A stretch of DNA of 33,146 nt from Rickettsiales bacterium (GCA_023301245.1 JALZUV010000087.1:1-33146), one strand, 5' to 3'. Positions 7,803-15,725 are shown, counted from the first letter of the stretch. A program made the numbers and translations. The notes: generated by a model from the sequence alone, not told the origin.

Positions 7803-8776
7803 TGACCAAACGCGCCCGAAGAAAATTAGTAAAGGTTGATGTAGCTGCCGTCCGTGCAGCCAAAAAGCAAGACCTTATAGAAACAGCCGTCGTAGATATA
7901 TTGTCCAACTTTCCTATGGGTTCCCTACGTATACGGTTCTCCGTTAAGACGGTACGCGCTTACATCTGCATACCTAGGGTGCATGACGTACAGCCTATAA
8001 ACACCTTGGCTAGAAAATTTATATATCATGCCACACACGCGGGGACTTCACTGCGCAATCGCAAGGCTGACCCCCCGTCAAGGGTATTGCACATACTAGG
8101 CGAAAACCCTTCCGACAAACTTTCCGAAGCGTTTGGCGATCTGTGGCGTCGTTCTCGTGTAACGGGTACGAATACCTATTGGGTGGGGTCATTTAACTCC
8201 GCTATAGCCGAAGCCCGCAAAGCCCGCAGCGATGATATGCTACGCCCCGAAATTGACGCCACAATGGCCCGCGCCATTAAAGCCTTTACGGACCTACCTC
8301 GCGGACCTTACATGGAGCCAGCGGCCTTAAAAGATACTATAGCGGACCTTACCGCAGCGATTAACCCACCCCTTAAAACCGCGAATTACTTGGAGCGGTA
8401 CGAAGGCATCGGCGGCGACCACAATATCTACATTGTAACGAAACCTTTCGCAGTAGCGGGCAGGCACCACAAGGTCGGAGAGACCTTAGACTTCGCAAAT
8501 GCAGGCGCGGCTAACCGTTACCTACAAGGCGGTGTACTAACACGCGTGGACAACACACAAGTAACTACGGACGATGTACGAAACGCGTCGACCTTCCTAG
8601 CCAGAAAACGAGTCCAGCACCACGCCGCTAGACGTAAGGCTCCCGACAAACCCTTGAGCTTAAGCGAGATAAAGGCTAAAGCGGGTATAACGCCCAGACC
8701 TAAAGTCCCGCCCAAAACTATCCATAGCGCAGAGACGTTCACAGATACTAACGATTGGAACCTAAACGATGACTAA
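7802..8776 (+). CDS. Hypothetical protein with basic N-terminus
   Basis: A 324-aa protein starting MTKRARRKLVKVD. The middle holds a helix-rich stretch (IAEARKARSDDML), and a C-terminal basic, Pro-rich tail follows about residue 265. The segment VTKPFAVAGRHHKVGETLDF (about 217-236) resembles the small beta-barrel seen in some phage head or accessory proteins, but I cannot assign it. It is coupled to the previous gene by TAATG and overlaps the next by 8 nt. Confidence 0.7.
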   Translation: MTKRARRKLVKVDVAAVRAAKKQDLIETAVVDILSNFPMGSLRIRFSVKTVRAYICIPRVHDVQPINTLARKFIYHATHAGTSLRNRKADPPSRVLHILGENPSDKLSEAFGDLWRRSRVTGTNTYWVGSFNSAIAEARKARSDDMLRPEIDATMARAIKAFTDLPRGPYMEPAALKDTIADLTAAINPPLKTANYLERYEGIGGDHNIYIVTKPFAVAGRHHKVGETLDFANAGAANRYLQGGVLTRVDNTQVTTDDVRNASTFLARKRVQHHAARRKAPDKPLSLSEIKAKAGITPRPKVPPKTIHSAETFTDTNDWNLNDD

Positions 8777-9350
8777 TGCAGACAAAGTACCCAACCTAGC
8801 GGAAGCTGGTATAGTCGTGCCCGAAAATATGATCGTAGGCAAAACGGAGAAAAGACCTCCTATGGGGTTACAGTTAAAGCTATCCGCACGAAAAGAAGCC
8901 TTGCTTTTATGTACGTTGATACGGGCGGGGACGACCCAGACCATAAAGATGCTTTGGCCTATTGTCTTTTCGTCAAAGTTTGTAAACGCATTGAACATGG
9001 CGGAGAACGAACTTGTCAGGAGTGTCGATGCGAAAGTGCTCGGCAATATAGCCCGCACTATTAAAGCATTCTCAGATGACGAAGGCGTAGCAGCCTATAG
9101 GAACTCTCTCACACAAGAGACCTCTTTGCTTGCCGCAGTATATGTCATAGGTGACTTGGTAGGGCGCGGATATGCAGCACCAGAAGGCAGCGCCCTAGCC
9201 TATGTAATGACAGCGGCTACACAGGGCGCACCCATACTTTTTAGGGACACCACGGAAGACATGGACCGCGTAAATGAATATGCGGAAGTCTTGCTTAGTG
9301 CGGCAAAAAACCATGGCTTTTTATTCGAGCCTCGTTTACTTTCCTCTTAA
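8769..9350 (+). CDS. Hypothetical protein
   Basis: A 193-aa, mostly helical, soluble-looking protein (SARKEALLLCTLIRAG; QETSLLAAVYVIGDLVGRGY). It overlaps the preceding gene by 8 nt, so translation is probably coupled. No motif or family recognised. Confidence 0.72.
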   Translation: MTNADKVPNLAEAGIVVPENMIVGKTEKRPPMGLQLKLSARKEALLLCTLIRAGTTQTIKMLWPIVFSSKFVNALNMAENELVRSVDAKVLGNIARTIKAFSDDEGVAAYRNSLTQETSLLAAVYVIGDLVGRGYAAPEGSALAYVMTAATQGAPILFRDTTEDMDRVNEYAEVLLSAAKNHGFLFEPRLLSS

Positions 9351-9383
9351 TAACGGAACACACCACCACGCGGAGCAAAAAGC

Positions 9384-9497
9384 ATGGAACAAAATAAAAA
9401 TCAAAAGGCAAGCGAATACTGGCTTGCCCCGATAGCCCGTATCCTAGGCTGCTTGACTATCATCATTTTTGTGCTAAAATTTTTATTAGGAGTTTAA
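9384..9497 (+). CDS. 37-aa single-pass membrane peptide
   Basis: A small gene with the phage's standard leader (CGCGGAGCA, spacing about 8) before the ATG. The first 13 residues are polar (MEQNKNQKASEYW), followed by one hydrophobic helix (about 14-37, rich in Ile/Leu/Phe). It resembles small phage membrane peptides such as host-envelope modulators; function unknown. The next gene starts 1 nt after its stop, and that gene's SD lies within this gene's last codons. Confidence 0.65.
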   Translation: MEQNKNQKASEYWLAPIARILGCLTIIIFVLKFLLGV

Positions 9498-9498
9498 T

Positions 9499-10212
9499 GT
9501 GACCTCTTCCCAATACCACATCGGCGGCTACTACTGGTCAACGACATTTCACAAAACCTTGATACTACAAAAGATCGAAGGTACTGCATTCAAACTCAAA
9601 GATGCAGACGGAAAAGACTACCAAGAGTTAAACCCCAACACACTCATATGGGTAGAGAAGCCCATCCCAGACGGAAAACCCGAACCTGCACAGACGAGCA
9701 AGATAACTAGCGGGGAGCCAGACGTAAACGGACGCATGAAGCGCTCGGACTACGATAGTAAGCTGCACACCACCATGCGCGAAGACGCCATTATAGCCGA
9801 CAGTGCATTTACTGGCCTCGGCGTCGAGATTGAGTTTTCTTACTACGTCGGCTATAACTTCATGGTAGGTAAGCGGGAAGTGTCAGGCTTGCTACTGATG
9901 CACTCAGCCGCCGCATACCACAGACAGACAAACGCCGTGCTAGCCTTTCTTAAAACGGCTAGTAAAGAACAACCTAAAGTCACCTTCAAGCACTTTATGG
10001 AATTACCTGAACAGCAGATAATGGCTTACTTATCGCAAAGCTTACAAGCTCACTGTGTAAAATGTGTTGACTTAAACTTCGAAAAAGGGCAACTAACTAT
10101 CGAAGCACAAGATGCCTTTGCCAAAAAAGCGATGCAACGCGACACAGACGACTATTTAAAAAGCGCTGGAAGTCTACGCGACATCATAGAACAAGTCCTT
10201 AAAGGGACTTAA
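9499..10212 (+). CDS. Hypothetical protein (GTG start)
   Basis: A 237-aa protein starting at GTG 9499, with AGGAG about 6 nt upstream. The N-terminal region (about 10-55: YHIGGYYW, then FKLKDADGKDY) looks like a small beta domain, followed by a charged linker and a helical C-terminal half with KCVDLNFEKGQLTIE. No family recognised. Confidence 0.75.
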   Translation: MTSSQYHIGGYYWSTTFHKTLILQKIEGTAFKLKDADGKDYQELNPNTLIWVEKPIPDGKPEPAQTSKITSGEPDVNGRMKRSDYDSKLHTTMREDAIIADSAFTGLGVEIEFSYYVGYNFMVGKREVSGLLLMHSAAAYHRQTNAVLAFLKTASKEQPKVTFKHFMELPEQQIMAYLSQSLQAHCVKCVDLNFEKGQLTIEAQDAFAKKAMQRDTDDYLKSAGSLRDIIEQVLKGT

Positions 10213-10288
10213 AAGAGCACGTTGCTCCGTGCAAAGTCCCCTGCATCCAAACCTGTAAAGGAACAGAGGTGCGGGGGCACCCAACAAA

Positions 10289-10301
10289 GGTTGTAAACGT
10301 A
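10289..10301 (+). repeat. GGTTGTAAACGTA motif abutting a start codon
   Basis: Same arrangement as at 4879: AAAGG (10286-10290), then TTGTAAACGTA, then an ATGG with 12-nt SD spacing. Here the ATG is a real start at 10303. Confidence 0.75.
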
Positions 10302-10302
10302 C

Positions 10303-10647
10303 ATGGGAAAGTACCAAATAAAACTAGAAGATGGAACCCTAGTAGACATCCTGCCCTCTGCGATGAAAGTTCCTTGTATAGATTGCCCTTTCCATGATAA
10401 CGGACATATGGCGGCAAGCCTAGGCACAGCCCGAATGGCTGAGATCACCGAACACGCTACAGACGGCGGCTTCTTTCCTTGTCATAAATCCACGGGCGTA
10501 GATGGTAAGAAACTCGACGAGCGCATACCCAAGGAATTGCAATACAGACAATGCGCTGGCGCTATACGCGTAAAGGACGCGGCTGGCACAACTGGCGAAG
10601 ATTACATACGCAAACACCGAGACCCGAATTACGTTAGACCTACTTAG
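10303..10647 (+). CDS. DUF6283-like Cys-rich protein
   Basis: A 114-aa protein. The pattern C25-x2-C28-P-F, F-P-C60-H61-K and Q-C84-A-G-A matches the small DUF6283-type family of phage and actinobacterial proteins as I remember it, and suggests one zinc-binding site. The preceding 90 nt holds no gene but contains short G-rich hairpins (for example GGTGC/GCACC around 10267-10281). The stop codon's last base is the first base of a palindrome. Confidence 0.72.
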   Translation: MGKYQIKLEDGTLVDILPSAMKVPCIDCPFHDNGHMAASLGTARMAEITEHATDGGFFPCHKSTGVDGKKLDERIPKELQYRQCAGAIRVKDAAGTTGEDYIRKHRDPNYVRPT

Positions 10648-10658
10648 CAAACGTTTGC
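10647..10658. promoter_or_regulatory. GCAAACGTTTGC operator upstream of a promoter
   Basis: An exact palindrome starting at the last base of the previous stop and ending 25 bp before TTGCAC of the next promoter, so again upstream of the -35. Confidence 0.7.
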
Positions 10659-10683
10659 GAAGCGGATGACTACTCTAAACCTC

Positions 10684-10713
10684 TTGCACCCTTTACCTAA
10701 ATTTGCTTATATC
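10684..10713 (+). promoter_or_regulatory. Promoter for the gene at 10770
   Basis: TTGCAC (10684-10689) and TATATC (10708-10713) with an 18-bp spacer, or TTATAT with 17 bp. The CCTCTTGC context matches the promoter at 5446. Confidence 0.45.
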
Positions 10714-10769
10714 TAATCAACGGGACAGCACACCGCATATCCCTAGCCAAAACTGCATAGGAGCAACAA

Positions 10770-11171
10770 ATGGCAGCAAAACGTAAACTCGTGAAAACGA
10801 AGACAAAAGAAAAAACAGCACCTAACAATGATGCGCCCGCAACTATCCGAAAGGCACCCCGTATCACTCACGATATGTCACCTTCGTATAGCGGCACCTC
10901 GTCAACAATCACGTCCCGCATGTCTAGGACGCCGATTGACTTCTCTCGGTTCAATACAATCGCCGATGCGAAATTGACGGCTCGTGACCGTTCCGCTATC
11001 AATGACCTTGCGTCAACTTACGGAAAGCGACAGTTCCAACGAGGCAACTTGGATACTGGTATCCTACGCCGACTTGGAGCGCGGGGCATTATTGCGCACG
11101 TCTCTGGGAGCGACGTTTCCCTAGAGACACGCTTCAAGCTTACCCCTCTGGGTATTCGGGAAGCTGCGTAG
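10770..11171 (+). CDS. Hypothetical basic protein with winged-helix-like end
   Basis: A 133-aa protein with an extended Lys/Thr-rich N-terminus (MAAKRKLVKTKTKEK) and a Ser/Thr-rich linker. The compact C-terminal half has ILRRLGARGIIA and ends FKLTPLGIREAA, a pattern common in winged-helix proteins. It has its own promoter and terminator. A small DNA-binding protein is plausible but not proven. Confidence 0.7.
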   Translation: MAAKRKLVKTKTKEKTAPNNDAPATIRKAPRITHDMSPSYSGTSSTITSRMSRTPIDFSRFNTIADAKLTARDRSAINDLASTYGKRQFQRGNLDTGILRRLGARGIIAHVSGSDVSLETRFKLTPLGIREAA

Positions 11172-11200
11172 TTCCACCAACGCCCCCTGAGTGGAACAGG

Positions 11201-11227
11201 CCCCCAGCTTAACGGTTGGGGGTTTTT
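11201..11227 (+). terminator. Rho-independent terminator
   Basis: CCCCCAGC (11201-11208) pairs with GTTGGGGG (11215-11222) over 8 bp; loop TTAACG; T-tract 11223-11227. Confidence 0.88.
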
Positions 11228-11263
11228 CTTTGTCATAGGCACGTCTAAAATCATTGCTAAGCC

Positions 11264-11292
11264 TTGTCGGATTTGCTACATTAAATTATAAC
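11264..11292 (+). promoter_or_regulatory. Promoter for the gene at 11311
   Basis: TTGTCG (11264-11269), exactly 17 bp, TATAAC (11287-11292). The start site would fall about at the SD (GGAG 11299-11302), so the leader is very short. No palindrome here. Confidence 0.55.
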
Positions 11293-11310
11293 CACAGCGG
11301 AGCACACGCC

Positions 11311-11652
11311 ATGTCACGACCATTCACACTAAGACGCATGCCCAAACGTTTTCGGGATGCAGACTGCCCTGAGGGCGTACTCGATATCTTTGACGAGGGA
11401 CCAGACGGAAGCGCCGACCGATACACCGTCATATACACGAGAGTTATGGGCGATACCTTCTCTCGCTACGTAGGTTATCGCGGTATGTCCAGCCACCCGA
11501 CACACCCACAAGGTATAGGGATTTACGGGGAATTCAAAGTTCACGAATGTATGAACTACCGACGAGCCTGCGCAAAGAAACGCGTTAAATGGTCTGACCT
11601 ACCCAAAGACGTTAGAGCCGTTGTACTTCACGATTGCAAAGACGATGCGTAG
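11311..11652 (+). CDS. Hypothetical protein
   Basis: A 113-aa protein. The start at 11311 is chosen for its GGAGCA site; the frame is open further upstream without one. The N-terminus is basic (MSRPFTLRRMPKRF); the body holds DRYTVIYTRVMGDTF and GIGIYGEFKVHE, and the end is acidic. The alternating hydrophobic pattern suggests a small beta-sheet protein. It overlaps the next gene by 8 nt. Confidence 0.72.
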   Translation: MSRPFTLRRMPKRFRDADCPEGVLDIFDEGPDGSADRYTVIYTRVMGDTFSRYVGYRGMSSHPTHPQGIGIYGEFKVHECMNYRRACAKKRVKWSDLPKDVRAVVLHDCKDDA

Positions 11653-11920
11653 GCAATCTATACGAGAAGCTAGGACACCTACGACAGGCGTACTAGCACC
11701 CTCCGTAATGCGTTTTGTTTTCGAGGGTAACGGTTACGAGTATGAAGCTTTCGGGGAAACAGCCTCTATGGCCATGGACACGCTAGGTGACAAGGTATTC
11801 AACCTAGGAAACTCGGGCGACCTTATGACAGCCACTGATGCCCACGGCAACAAGACTATATTCGAATTTCACGATATGGGCATAGATATATTCGAGGATG
11901 GGCATAGTTATGAAGCGTAG
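11645..11920 (+). CDS. Hypothetical protein, paralogue of the next gene
   Basis: A 91-aa protein starting MRRQSIREA at 11645; upstream in-frame codons lack an SD. The core reads FVFEGNGYEYEAFG, then LGDKVFNL, then TIFEFHDM. The same order (FTFSGSG-like, LGDKVFNL, VLEFQAS) occurs in the product of the next gene, so the two are tandem duplicates. Both also carry a basic N-terminal tag. Function unknown. Overlaps the next gene by 11 nt. Confidence 0.75.
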   Translation: MRRQSIREARTPTTGVLAPSVMRFVFEGNGYEYEAFGETASMAMDTLGDKVFNLGNSGDLMTATDAHGNKTIFEFHDMGIDIFEDGHSYEA

Positions 11921-12377
11921 ACGCCGCCCCATAAGGAAGGTCAAGTATCACAACGACCCATCACGTATAGACGAGGCTAACCAGCTCCTATCGTGCTCAC
12001 AGCACCAAATGCCTGATTGCTCTTTGTGCAAGGCTATACGGGAACGTCGTACGCTAACGGGCGAGGAGTATTTAGCGCTAAGTGAGCTTGATACACTCTT
12101 CGTACCAGACAAACTAACCCCACCCCTGATAAAGTACACTTTCTCAGGCAGCGGTCTCACCTTTAAGGCTAAGGGCTTTACACCTATCCATGGTGCAGAG
12201 CGCTTAGGCGACAAGGTATTCAACCTCGCATGGACGGGGGAGACCTTTATATGCACGGACCCCGACCAAAACGAAATAGTATTGGAATTCCAAGCCAGCA
12301 ACTCCGTGGGGGATGACGATACCATAATCTACCACAGCCCGCCCAAAGAAAAAGAGAAAGACGACGAAGGATGGTAA
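11910..12377 (+). CDS. Hypothetical protein, paralogue with Cys-rich insert
   Basis: A 155-aa protein starting MKRRRRPIRK at 11910. Compared with its paralogue upstream it carries an additional segment with C29, H32, C37 and C40 (CSQHQMPDCSLC), a probable zinc knuckle, before the shared core (YTFSGSGLTFKAKG, LGDKVFNL). The C-terminus is highly charged (KEKEKDDEGW). Overlaps the next gene by 7 nt. Confidence 0.75.
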   Translation: MKRRRRPIRKVKYHNDPSRIDEANQLLSCSQHQMPDCSLCKAIRERRTLTGEEYLALSELDTLFVPDKLTPPLIKYTFSGSGLTFKAKGFTPIHGAERLGDKVFNLAWTGETFICTDPDQNEIVLEFQASNSVGDDDTIIYHSPPKEKEKDDEGW

Positions 12378-12631
12378 ATTTTGGCAACAAAGTAAAAGCA
12401 AGGGTAGCCGCCCGAAACGCGGGTCGCACAGAACGCAAACGTTTGCTAAAGTCTTTCCCTGACGGGGCCAAGCCACAGATCACAACCTTTCACGACGAAG
12501 CTGGAGCTATCCTTATTACATTGACTACCATAAAAGCCTTGGATAAGCATGTACGAGCTGCTACTATACAACAGCACCCGCGCACCAGATACGTTTACGA
12601 CGCAGCGGGTTTCATAGGAGCAACCACATGA
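12371..12631 (+). CDS. Hypothetical small protein
   Basis: An 86-aa protein with a basic first third (NKVKARVAARNAGRTERKRLLK), then a small beta-rich part (AGAILITLTTIKAL). An exact palindrome (12435-12446) encodes the RKRL of this gene. The SD is poor and translation is likely coupled to the previous gene. The stop overlaps the next ATG (ATGA). Confidence 0.65.
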   Translation: MVNFGNKVKARVAARNAGRTERKRLLKSFPDGAKPQITTFHDEAGAILITLTTIKALDKHVRAATIQQHPRTRYVYDAAGFIGATT

Positions 12632-13368
12632 CAGACTACGTTAAGAAAATACTTTATCGCGGGCATACCATTTGCCTCTACCAAGATACAGACCCCATAA
12701 ACCCCGTAGAAGATTACGACCAATTCGGGACTATGGTATGCTGGCACGGGCGCTACAGTTTAGGCCACGACCACACCTACGCAAACCCCGACGAGTTCTA
12801 CGCTGCACTTTATGATGACATGCCCTGTTCCAAGCCGCAGTGGTATGAAGAGCAAGGCGAAGACGGTGCGACACAGGAGCAATGGGACGCAATTAAAGCC
12901 AAAGTTCGAAAGGCTCACGTTATCCTACCCCTTTACCTTTATGACCACAGCGGCATCACTATGAGGACAACGGCCTTCTCTTGTAGCTGGGACAGCGGAC
13001 AGGTAGGCGAGGTTTACGTTACCCGTGAGGACGCCCTTAAGGAAAGCACAGGCACCTATCTCAGTAAAAGTGTCAGAGCGAATGCCGAGCGCATAATGAA
13101 AGCTGAGGTAGAAACCTACGACCACTACCTAACTAATACATGTTACGGCTATGAGGTGTTCCAAGGAGATCACATGTCTTCCGATGACGATGACCTAGAC
13201 AGCCTCGACGCGCTAGATAGTTGCGGCGGCTATCTAGGCGATTACGATAACAGCGGAGTGCAAGACCAAGCCAAATCTTTCATAGACGCACAGCACCGCC
13301 CCCCAAAGGCTAAGACAGCTTACAACTTCACCGCCGCAGACATTGACGCAATCGTAGCTTCCACGTAA
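12628..13368 (+). CDS. Widespread phage family, LPLYxYDHSGITM type
   Basis: A 246-aa protein. Residues 99-127 hold LPLYLYDHSGITM and FSCSWDSGQVG; with an upstream FGTMVCWHGRYSLG and a late DSCGGYLGDYD, they mark a conserved family I know from many phages and mobile elements, with no established function. Conserved Cys, His, Asp and Trp suggest a metal site or enzyme. It has a GGAGCA site and an ATGA overlap with the upstream gene. Confidence 0.85.
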   Translation: MTDYVKKILYRGHTICLYQDTDPINPVEDYDQFGTMVCWHGRYSLGHDHTYANPDEFYAALYDDMPCSKPQWYEEQGEDGATQEQWDAIKAKVRKAHVILPLYLYDHSGITMRTTAFSCSWDSGQVGEVYVTREDALKESTGTYLSKSVRANAERIMKAEVETYDHYLTNTCYGYEVFQGDHMSSDDDDLDSLDALDSCGGYLGDYDNSGVQDQAKSFIDAQHRPPKAKTAYNFTAADIDAIVAST

Positions 13369-13376
13369 GATAGGTA

Positions 13377-13730
13377 ATGGACACCCAACCACCCAGACTG
13401 CATAGCCGTATGCTACGAGACGATTTAACGTTGGACGACGGCAAGTTGCAGCTCTGGGACGGTTGGGACAAACTAGTAGAGGCGGAATTCGACACACCCT
13501 TTACGCACGAAGATTGGATAGACAGGAATGCCTTAATCGTCAGGAAGCTTATCAAAATAATATACGAAGACTACATTGACAGAAAAACCCGCAGTGACTT
13601 GATTACATTGCTTAACCAGTACCACGCCGCATTTGAAAGGCCTTACCGATATGGAACCCCAGACCAGCATACTACCCTCAACAGTGCTAGGCCTCGTAAT
13701 GGATTACGGGACATTTATTACCTCATATAA
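13377..13730 (+). CDS. Hypothetical protein
   Basis: A 117-aa protein whose first half is acidic (DDLTLDDGKLQLWDGWDKLVEAEF), followed by an amphipathic helix region (ALIVRKLIKIIYEDYIDRK). No clear family. The last 27 codons overlap the next gene in another frame, which is unusual for this otherwise tidy operon. Confidence 0.65.
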   Translation: MDTQPPRLHSRMLRDDLTLDDGKLQLWDGWDKLVEAEFDTPFTHEDWIDRNALIVRKLIKIIYEDYIDRKTRSDLITLLNQYHAAFERPYRYGTPDQHTTLNSARPRNGLRDIYYLI

Positions 13731-13944
13731 GGTACGCAAGGATGGTGTTAAATACGTCATAGACAAGATGAAAGAGGGCAAGGTTATTGGCGTGCTAGGC
13801 GGAAGAGAACGCCATATACATACTCAACAGATACGCTTGCGGAATATTTTCGAGAGACATAACCCACCTACCCCCGCTAGCACCGCCACGGCCTACCTTG
13901 TGTACCCTTGCAACAAGATACAATTTAAACACTTGGGGTTTTAG
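13651..13944 (+). CDS. Hypothetical protein overlapping its neighbour
   Basis: 97 aa from the ATG at 13651; the ATG at 13699 would cut the overlap from 80 to 32 nt and give an 81-aa protein starting MDYGTFITSYKV. The core (VRKDGVKYVIDKMKEGKVIG) looks like a folded basic protein. Neither start has a good SD, so the start is unsure. The last base of its stop is the first base of a palindrome. Confidence 0.6.
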   Translation: MEPQTSILPSTVLGLVMDYGTFITSYKVRKDGVKYVIDKMKEGKVIGVLGGRERHIHTQQIRLRNIFERHNPPTPASTATAYLVYPCNKIQFKHLGF

Positions 13945-13961
13945 CAAACGTTTGCTACCTT
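13933..13961 (+). promoter_or_regulatory. Operator-in-spacer promoter cassette
   Basis: TTGGGG (13933-13938), 17-bp spacer ending in GCAAACGTTTGC (13944-13955), TACCTT (13956-13961). The downstream leader TTAAATAAACAACAACCACG leads into GGAGCA. It drives the gene at 13994. Confidence 0.65.
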
Positions 13962-13993
13962 AAATAAACAACAACCACGCGGAGCAAACGCAC

Positions 13994-14674
13994 ATGAAAT
14001 ACGTACCCTTAGTCGCTAAACGTGACGGCATAGACAGCAGCCAACTAGGCTGGTCGCTCGCAAACGCGAGATCAAACTTCGAAGGATTTATGACTGCTTT
14101 CGGACCTACCACGGGTAGGCTACTCGCCCACGATATTATTGAGCACCAGAACGGCGCATGGGCGATAGGTACTGTTGCCGACGAGCTAGAAGCCATCGGA
14201 GCCATGTATTATGTGCGGGGCTACAACGGTCAACTACACAACCGACACCATACCTGCGAAGACACAATGGCCACGGACATACACTCTACCTTTGTTGATA
14301 GTATCCACTACGAAGAGTTGTATATGCCACGCATACACAGGACCTATTCTTGCGAAGACTTCGACCCCCAAATAGACGACGTATTCGACCGAGCACGGCC
14401 CCTGCTTAGGCACGAGATGGAGAATAACGAACACGTTGATATCCTGCGCATACAAAACTTCTTAGAGCGGACCCGCCACTATATGCGCCGAGGTTACCGT
14501 AAAGCGAGAAAGCGCTTCGCTAATGAAGGCCAAGCGGGGGATTACTTCTACCGTGTTAAAGACGCGGGGAACCGCCTAGGTAACCCAGACTACGAAGGTC
14601 AGCGGGCCTATATCGGATACACTCTGTACGAAAGTAGATGCCGCGTAATAGAGGAACCAGACTATGGCCTATAA
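13994..14674 (+). CDS. Hypothetical protein
   Basis: A 226-aa protein with the standard cassette leader and GGAGCA site. His- and Tyr-rich middle (LHNRHHTCEDTMATDIHSTF) and a basic helix (RTRHYMRRGYRKARKRF, about 164-180). No family recognised; an enzyme with metal-binding His is possible. Overlaps the next gene by 11 nt. Confidence 0.72.
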   Translation: MKYVPLVAKRDGIDSSQLGWSLANARSNFEGFMTAFGPTTGRLLAHDIIEHQNGAWAIGTVADELEAIGAMYYVRGYNGQLHNRHHTCEDTMATDIHSTFVDSIHYEELYMPRIHRTYSCEDFDPQIDDVFDRARPLLRHEMENNEHVDILRIQNFLERTRHYMRRGYRKARKRFANEGQAGDYFYRVKDAGNRLGNPDYEGQRAYIGYTLYESRCRVIEEPDYGL

Positions 14675-15032
14675 ACGTGTAATCCCACGGGACCTATTCA
14701 ACGAAGCCAAGCTACTAAAGTGCCTAGGCATGATAGCCCTTATTGCACACGAGAAGGGACTACCTAATTCGTGGACGTTAGAGCACAGGAACGGATGGGA
14801 AGCATTCACTATACAGCAGGACAACTCAGATGGTTCCCTATATTGTGGGAACGTTTTTCTGCGACATACCCCAACAGCTAAGACGTTGTTATTTAACACG
14901 CCGTTAAACTCTAGGGAACCTCACCCGCTCTATATCATTAGACAGAGCGACGACGAAGTTATTGAGGTTTTCGCTATGGATGGCACCCTATCCTCACAAT
15001 TCATCCTGCACTTAATGGGGGTCACAGCCTAA
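14664..15032 (+). CDS. Hypothetical protein
   Basis: A 122-aa protein with MAYKRVIPRDLF at the start and a beta-rich centre (WEAFTIQQDNSDGSLYCGN; PLYIIRQSDDEVIEVFAMDG). Coupled on both sides (11-nt overlap upstream; TAATG downstream). No family recognised. Confidence 0.72.
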   Translation: MAYKRVIPRDLFNEAKLLKCLGMIALIAHEKGLPNSWTLEHRNGWEAFTIQQDNSDGSLYCGNVFLRHTPTAKTLLFNTPLNSREPHPLYIIRQSDDEVIEVFAMDGTLSSQFILHLMGVTA

Positions 15033-15235
15033 TGGCCATACGCCGCCGCCTAACGGGTACGGGTGAGGTTACGGCTTACGCGGGTTCATCCCCCGTCCAA
15101 TCGTTTAAAAGTCTAGCGGAGGCTATACGTGTACTCTCGCCGCGCTATAACTGCTCTTTCCCCATGGTCACACTGCTGCTAAAGAACAAGCACGGAAAAA
15201 CGTTGCACACACTATCATGGACACCCTACTTCTGA
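15032..15235 (+). CDS. Hypothetical small protein with MAIRRR tag
   Basis: A 67-aa protein starting MAIRRRLTGTGEV, a variant of the MPIRKR tag. The ATG overlaps the previous stop, and its own stop overlaps the next ATG (TGATG). The rest looks like a small beta protein (MVTLLLKNKHGKTLHTL). Confidence 0.68.
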   Translation: MAIRRRLTGTGEVTAYAGSSPVQSFKSLAEAIRVLSPRYNCSFPMVTLLLKNKHGKTLHTLSWTPYF

Positions 15236-15441
15236 TGCCCATACGCAAACGTTTCGGCGACACACACAAGTACACACTCTGGGAATGCGATAATGAAATA
15301 GGACCTTGCAACACCCAAGCCGAAGCGGCTGACATGGCGGTAGCAGACCACTCAAGGGCTGGCCGACCTTTTCAGATGCGGGACGCAAATGGGAATATAG
15401 CATGGGCCTTTGTTACGAAAACAATGGATAGACGAAAATGA
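15235..15441 (+). CDS. Hypothetical small protein with MPIRKR tag
   Basis: A 68-aa protein. The start at 15235 overlaps the previous stop and begins MPIRKRFGDTHK; the ATG at 15217 is rejected for this reason. The tag codons contain GCAAACGTTT followed by CG (15245-15256), a near-palindrome. The body (LWECDNEIGPCNTQAEAADM, then GNIAWAF) resembles a small beta-alpha domain that reports a row of data-like repeats, with no family recognised. Confidence 0.7.
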   Translation: MPIRKRFGDTHKYTLWECDNEIGPCNTQAEAADMAVADHSRAGRPFQMRDANGNIAWAFVTKTMDRRK

Positions 15442-15653
15442 TTGAAAAAGATATTGACGATAAAACAAATCAAGAATGCGTCTGCGACTATTGCAAAACA
15501 ATCCAAGGACAATTCAACGTATTTGACCGAGAAGACTTTTTAGACATGGTTGAGATACTAAAGTCTAAAGGCGTCCGCATACGTAGAATGCACGGCGTGT
15601 GGCATCACTGGTGCTCCCCCGAATGCGAACTGGGATGGTTACACGATAATTGA
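15438..15653 (+). CDS. Small zinc-finger protein
   Basis: A 71-aa protein with C16-x2-C19 (VCDYC) and C59-x3-C63 (HWCSPEC), a treble-clef or zinc-ribbon-like pattern around a helix and hairpin. C14 and H56/H57 may also contribute. Function unknown; a DNA-, RNA- or protein-binding adaptor is plausible. ATGA overlap with the previous gene; last in its operon. Confidence 0.72.
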   Translation: MIEKDIDDKTNQECVCDYCKTIQGQFNVFDREDFLDMVEILKSKGVRIRRMHGVWHHWCSPECELGWLHDN

Positions 15654-15667
15654 TATATCGAAAGCGC

Positions 15668-15696
15668 TGGTAATCGCTGCAAACGTTTGCTACCTT
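15668..15696 (+). promoter_or_regulatory. Operator-in-spacer promoter cassette
   Basis: TGGTAA (15668-15673), 17-bp spacer ending in GCAAACGTTTGC (15679-15690), TACCTT (15691-15696), then TAAATAAACAATAACCACGG and GGAGCA. The -10 and leader are nearly identical to those of the cassette at 13933. Confidence 0.6.
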
Positions 15697-15725
15697 AAAT
15701 AAACAATAACCACGGAGCAAAAGCT

